This document shows, piece after piece, positions 5,763 to 8,099 of a DNA stretch of 8,099 nucleotides (its first letter is position 1; every line of letters begins with the position of its first letter). The notes under the pieces were generated by a model. It saw only the letters and a list, made by a program, of their open reading frames with translations, was not told the origin of the DNA and did no database searches. The translations under genes were made by a program, and so were the position numbers. The stretch lies in the NCBI GenBank assembly GCA_025354065.1, contig JANXNM010000335.1, forward strand, positions 1 to 8,099, read 5' to 3'. This DNA comes from Synechococcales cyanobacterium 340R_concoct_173_sub (GTDB lineage Bacteria > Cyanobacteriota > Cyanobacteriia > Leptolyngbyales > Leptolyngbyaceae).

Positions 5763-6851
5763 ATGGTTTGGATGGTTAACTCAAAGATGGAAAACGGGCA
5801 GCAGATTTTTTCTGTGGTCAAGACGAAATTGAACCATCGTTTGCAACAGGCTGGATTAACGATCGCAGCCCTTCTACTCGTGGTCACTGGGCTATTCAGC
5901 TATGCCATGCCCTCTGATGCGGCCTTTCTAAAGGCGATCGACACCAGACCCTGGGAAACGGTCAAGCTTCCTAGTGACGAGAGTCCATTAGATGTCGATT
6001 TTTTGCCTGAAAACCCAGAGCAAGGCTGGATTGTTGGCACCAATTCATCAATTTTTCAAACTGCTGATGGCGGAGCCACTTGGCAACAGAAAAAACTTGA
6101 TCTTGGCACCGAAAAATATCGCCTAACCTCCGTTAGTTTCTCGGGTCAAGAAGGTTGGATCGCAGGCCAACCCTCTATCTTGCTTCATACCAAAGACGGC
6201 GGTAATGCTTGGGAACGGATGCCATTGAGTGAAAAACTCCCCGGCTCTCCAAGTGACCTGATGGCGTTAGGGCCAGATTCCGTCGAAATGGTTACAGACA
6301 TTGGCGCAATCTACCAAACCCAAGACGCGGGCCGTAACTGGAAAGCCATGGTGAATGATGCCTTTGGAGTATTTAAGAGCCTGCACCGATCGGACGATGG
6401 CCAATATGTCGCCGTGTCATCCCGTGGTAATTTTTTCTCGACTTGGAAACCGGGAAGCACCGCCTGGGAGCCGTTTAACCGTAACAGCTCTCGCCGACTT
6501 CAAGGGATGGGGTTCACGCCAGACAATCGTCTTTGGATGCTGGCTCGGGGTGGGCAACTACAATTTACCAACTCGTCAGACCCCGAAGATTGGCAAAAAG
6601 CGCAGGCTCCTGAGTCGTTTAATAGCTGGGGATTTTTGGATCTGGGCTACCGAACCACAGATGAACTCTGGGTCGTGGGTGGCAGCGGGACTTTACTGGT
6701 GAGCTACGACAACGGCAAAAATTGGAAAAAAGATGGCAATGTTGAAGACGTGCCTGCAAATCTATACAAAATCGAATTTACCAGTCCCGATCGGGGCTAC
6801 ATCCTGGGTCAGCGCGGTACATTCTTAAGATATCGAGGCCAATCGGTCTAA
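5763..6851 (+). CDS. ycf48: Photosystem II assembly factor Ycf48 (HCF136 homologue)
   Basis: A 362-residue Ycf48, the lumen-side beta-propeller that helps assemble the D1 precursor and the photosystem II reaction-centre complex. A basic N-terminus and hydrophobic segment (about residues 31-48) are followed by AMPSDAA, a likely signal-peptidase site near 53. The rest shows repeated propeller motifs of the DGG-x2-W type: TADGGATW (100-107), TKDGGNAW (143-150), TQDAGRNW (186-193) and SYDNGKNW (314-321). Several Arg residues are spread over the blades, in line with the Arg patch known in the family. No lipobox Cys is visible. Start options are 5763, 5772 and 5787; none has an ideal ribosome site (GGGAG is 12 bases before 5763). 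It follows rubA by 51 bases, probably cotranscribed. Confidence 0.95.
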   Translation: MVWMVNSKMENGQQIFSVVKTKLNHRLQQAGLTIAALLLVVTGLFSYAMPSDAAFLKAIDTRPWETVKLPSDESPLDVDFLPENPEQGWIVGTNSSIFQTADGGATWQQKKLDLGTEKYRLTSVSFSGQEGWIAGQPSILLHTKDGGNAWERMPLSEKLPGSPSDLMALGPDSVEMVTDIGAIYQTQDAGRNWKAMVNDAFGVFKSLHRSDDGQYVAVSSRGNFFSTWKPGSTAWEPFNRNSSRRLQGMGFTPDNRLWMLARGGQLQFTNSSDPEDWQKAQAPESFNSWGFLDLGYRTTDELWVVGGSGTLLVSYDNGKNWKKDGNVEDVPANLYKIEFTSPDRGYILGQRGTFLRYRGQSV

Positions 6852-6877
6852 AATCAAAGGAATTCTGAAGGTCACTC

Positions 6878-6906
6878 TTGTGGGGCTTTCGCTCCTGATC
6901 TATGAT
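6878..6906 (+). promoter_or_regulatory. Candidate promoter of the psbEFLJ operon
   Basis: TTGTGG (6878-6883) and TATGAT (6901-6906) are separated by exactly 17 bases and resemble sigma70 -35 and -10 boxes. The expected start near 6913 leaves a leader of about 37 bases that contains AGAGGG before the psbE ATG. It would allow psbEFLJ to be transcribed separately from rubA-ycf48; no terminator separates them, so read-through is also possible. Confidence 0.5.
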
Positions 6907-6949
6907 GTTTTGTATCAGAAATTAATCTGTCGTTTGTAGAGGGATTTCT

Positions 6950-7222
6950 ATGGCTGGGACTACTGGTGAGCGCCCCTTTGGGGACATTGTGACAAGTATT
7001 CGCTATTGGGTTATCCATAGCATCACAATTCCAATGCTGTTTATTGCAGGTTGGTTATTTGTGGCGACGGGCCTTGCCTATGACGCGTTTGGTACGCCAC
7101 GTCCGAACGAATACTTCCCATCGACTCGTCAAACTGCACCGATTATTAGCGATCGTCAGACCGCGAAAAGTCAGGTGGACAATTTCATTGAAGAAACGAT
7201 TAAGTCCAACAAGACAAAATAA
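6950..7222 (+). CDS. psbE: Cytochrome b559 subunit alpha (PsbE)
   Basis: A 90-residue PsbE, the alpha subunit of cytochrome b559 in the photosystem II reaction centre. [11 protein letters not shown] (residues 18-28) carries His23, the axial haem ligand that pairs with His22 of PsbF. One membrane span covers about 20-40, followed by the conserved luminal segment [10 protein letters not shown]. The protein is several residues longer than the common 81-84, owing to a C-terminal tail ending [16 protein letters not shown] lies upstream of the ATG. It is the first gene of psbE-psbF-psbL-psbJ. PsbE with PsbF and D2 forms an early assembly module, and loss of PsbE prevents photosystem II accumulation in known cyanobacteria. 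Confidence 0.98.
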   Translation: MAGTTGERPFGDIVTSIRYWVIHSITIPMLFIAGWLFVATGLAYDAFGTPRPNEYFPSTRQTAPIISDRQTAKSQVDNFIEETIKSNKTK

Positions 7223-7251
7223 TTCAATTTTTCTAGGGAGAATTCAACGCA

Positions 7252-7383
7252 ATGGCCACCAATTCAAATCAACCCACTGTTTATCCAATTTTTACTGTTC
7301 GTTGGATAGCGGTTCACACTCTAGGAGTTCCTGGCGTGTTTTTCATCGGGGCGATCGCAGCAATGCAGTTCACCCAACGTTAG
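7252..7383 (+). CDS. psbF: Cytochrome b559 subunit beta (PsbF)
   Basis: A 43-residue PsbF, the beta subunit of cytochrome b559. After a short hydrophilic N-terminus, [17 protein letters not shown] (residues 11-27) contains His22, the second axial haem ligand, and one membrane span runs to about residue 38 (IGAIAAMQF). It ends in the near-invariant FTQR. A full HIP1 site (7351-7358) lies within the gene. The ATG at 7252 has GGGAG about 10 bases upstream and is 29 bases after the psbE stop. Confidence 0.97.
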   Translation: MATNSNQPTVYPIFTVRWIAVHTLGVPGVFFIGAIAAMQFTQR

Positions 7384-7425
7384 AATAAAGGCTGTAGTTA
7401 CAAAAATTTACTTAGGAAATTAGTC

Positions 7426-7545
7426 ATGGAAAAATCCCCGAATCCCAACAGTCAAGGCGTAGAGCTTAATCGTACTTCGTTGTACTTGGGTCTGTTGATG
7501 ATCTTTACCTTAGGCATTCTGTTCTCCAGCTACTTCTTTAACTAG
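7426..7545 (+). CDS. psbL: Photosystem II protein L (PsbL)
   Basis: A 39-residue PsbL, a single-span photosystem II subunit at the dimer interface near the QA site. The pattern [20 protein letters not shown], continuing to LFSSYFFN at the end, is nearly invariant. A hydrophilic N-terminus (residues 1-17) precedes one membrane span (about 18-37). AGGA lies about 9 bases before the ATG. It follows psbF by 42 bases. Confidence 0.97.
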   Translation: MEKSPNPNSQGVELNRTSLYLGLLMIFTLGILFSSYFFN

Positions 7546-7556
7546 ATATTGATAAT

Positions 7557-7589
7557 CGGTCAGCTCTAGGGTTGGCCGTTTGTTATTTT
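7557..7589 (+). promoter_or_regulatory. Intergenic hairpin with T-rich tail between psbL and psbJ
   Basis: CGGTCAG (7557-7563) pairs with TTGGCCG (7572-7578), using five standard and two G-U pairs around an 8-base loop, followed by TTTGTTATTTT. It could be a weak terminator or attenuator, or a structure that protects the psbE-psbF-psbL message. The psbL-psbJ gap (93 bases) is the longest in the operon. Confidence 0.4.
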
Positions 7590-7638
7590 GAGCGCAAATC
7601 AGAGCAATGTAGTAAGCCGTAGTTTTGGAGATGATCAG

Positions 7639-7758
7639 ATGTTGAATAATGGACGCATTCCGTTGTGGATGATTGCAACGGTAGCTGGAACGGGTGTTTT
7701 ACTGGTAGTGGGTCTTTTCTTTTATGGTGCCTATGCGGGTATCGGCTCATCAATGTAG
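7639..7758 (+). CDS. psbJ: Photosystem II protein J (PsbJ)
   Basis: A 39-residue PsbJ, a single-span photosystem II subunit beside cytochrome b559 that influences plastoquinone exchange and late assembly. It has [16 protein letters not shown] (residues 5-20) followed by a hydrophobic span (about 11-31) and the conserved [12 protein letters not shown] near the C-terminus. GGAG lies 8 bases before the ATG. An earlier ATG at 7631 is in another frame and stops after four codons. It is the last gene of psbEFLJ. Confidence 0.97.
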   Translation: MLNNGRIPLWMIATVAGTGVLLVVGLFFYGAYAGIGSSM

Positions 7759-7760
7759 AT

Positions 7761-7782
7761 CTGAACAATCTAGATTGTTCAG
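7761..7782. repeat. Perfect 22-bp palindrome after psbJ
   Basis: CTGAACAATC (7761-7770) followed by TA and GATTGTTCAG (7773-7782) is self-complementary over all 22 bases. It begins two bases after the psbJ stop codon. It has no T-tract and lies 15 bases before the terminator, so it is more likely a 3'-end stabilising hairpin or a protein-binding site than a terminator. Confidence 0.8.
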
Positions 7783-7797
7783 TTTAACAACTTATCC

Positions 7798-7833
7798 AAA
7801 AAGCCGACTAGTGGATTCACCAGTCGGCTTTTT
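7798..7833. terminator. Bidirectional terminator between psbJ and psaI
   Basis: The 5' arm AAAAAGCCGACTAGTG (7798-7813) and 3' arm CACCAGTCGGCTTTTT (7818-7833) pair over 15 of 16 positions, with one A-C mismatch, around the loop GATT. The A- and T-tracts give a U-tail on either strand, so the same hairpin can end psbEFLJ from the left and psaI from the right. Confidence 0.9.
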
Positions 7834-7874
7834 ACTGTTAGACAAACTCTAAAAAGGGATCTAAGCTGGAGGGC

Positions 7875-7982
7875 TTATGCGTCTTTTTCGATGTATAGGA
7901 ACAACAGGCCCATGCTTGCTAGTGGGAAAAGAATTCCAACCAACGGCACAAGGAAAGTCGGCAAATAGGATGCTGCGTACAT
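7875..7982 (-). CDS. psaI: Photosystem I subunit VIII (PsaI)
   Basis: A 35-residue PsaI, a single-span subunit of photosystem I that supports PsaL and trimer formation. The start [19 protein letters not shown] (residues 2-20) and end [12 protein letters not shown] (24-35) fit cyanobacterial PsaI, including the YAASYLP opening and the GLLFLYIE motif. The membrane span covers about 8-30. It is slightly shorter than the common 38-40, with MYAAS in place of M-x-GSYAAS. AGGA lies 10 bases upstream of the ATG. It converges on psbJ and shares its terminator. It is often beside psaL; no psaL is seen in the 117 bases upstream. Confidence 0.92.
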   Translation of the reverse strand: MYAASYLPTFLVPLVGILFPLASMGLLFLYIEKDA

Positions 7983-8099
7983 AATTAGTTTTTCCTAATC
8001 TATGATTCCATTGCGACTTTACTGCGAAATGCTGAAACAGAGTTTGGGATGCTAAGAATTCTTAACACAGTCGCCTATCTCAGCCCATCTCAACCCATC

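Noticed and set aside
7044..7388. 114-codon plus-strand frame across psbE and psbF
   Set aside because: It overlaps two unmistakable photosystem II genes in another frame and has a low-quality, Arg/Ser-rich composition.
7583..7768. 61-codon minus-strand frame over psbJ
   Set aside because: It is antisense to psbJ, with no ribosome site and no family pattern.
8053..8064. 12-bp palindrome TAAGAATTCTTA upstream of psaI as an operator
   Set aside because: It is short and AT-rich, 70 bases from the psaI start, with no accompanying promoter I could support.

Overview
This is a cyanobacterial chromosome segment. It carries the HIP1 octamer GCGATCGC, a hallmark of many cyanobacterial genomes, at about 185, 1306, 3838 and 7351, plus many partial GATCG-rich copies. 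It also encodes the photosynthetic core sets ndhC-ndhK-ndhJ, rubredoxin-ycf48-psbE-psbF-psbL-psbJ, and psaI. I cannot name the genus from sequence alone.

Layout. (1) 1-1176, + strand: a secreted or membrane-anchored DUF1517 protein, closed by a strong intrinsic terminator. (2) 1194-2279, +: a Gfo/Idh/MocA-family NAD(P)-dependent oxidoreductase starting right after that terminator. (3) 2280-3292: an accessory interval. It holds a 274-bp internally deleted IS982-type element with intact inverted repeats and an 8-bp target duplication (TTAACTAA), then a hicB-hicA toxin-antitoxin pair on the minus strand with its own likely promoter, and a short orphan coding-like scrap. (4) 3293-4965, minus: the ndhC-ndhK-ndhJ operon for NDH-1, genes overlapping, with a GCGATCGG-stem terminator. 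(5) 4966-5300: a 335-bp divergent control region with a likely ndhC promoter, an imperfect hairpin in the ndhC leader, and three tandem 16-bp repeats just upstream of the rubredoxin gene. (6) 5301-7833, +: membrane-anchored rubredoxin, Ycf48, then psbE, psbF, psbL and psbJ, ending in a palindrome and a bidirectional terminator. (7) 7875-7982, minus: psaI, converging on psbJ. The last 117 bases are the upstream region of psaI.

How the genes fit together. The right half concerns building and running the photosynthetic electron-transport chain. RubA and Ycf48 are photosystem II assembly factors. PsbE and PsbF bind the haem of cytochrome b559 and, with PsbL and PsbJ, form the early module that nucleates the D2 side of photosystem II. 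PsaI is a small photosystem I subunit. NdhC/K/J belong to the NDH-1 complex of cyclic and respiratory electron flow. Four real genes here (psbF, psbL, psbJ, psaI) encode proteins of only 35-43 residues and are easily missed by length-filtered ORF calling.

No wholly new multi-gene system is evident. The less ordinary items are the MITE-like IS982 derivative, the 16-bp tandem repeats before rubA, the hairpins in the ndhC leader and between psbL and psbJ, and the 22-bp palindrome after psbJ.
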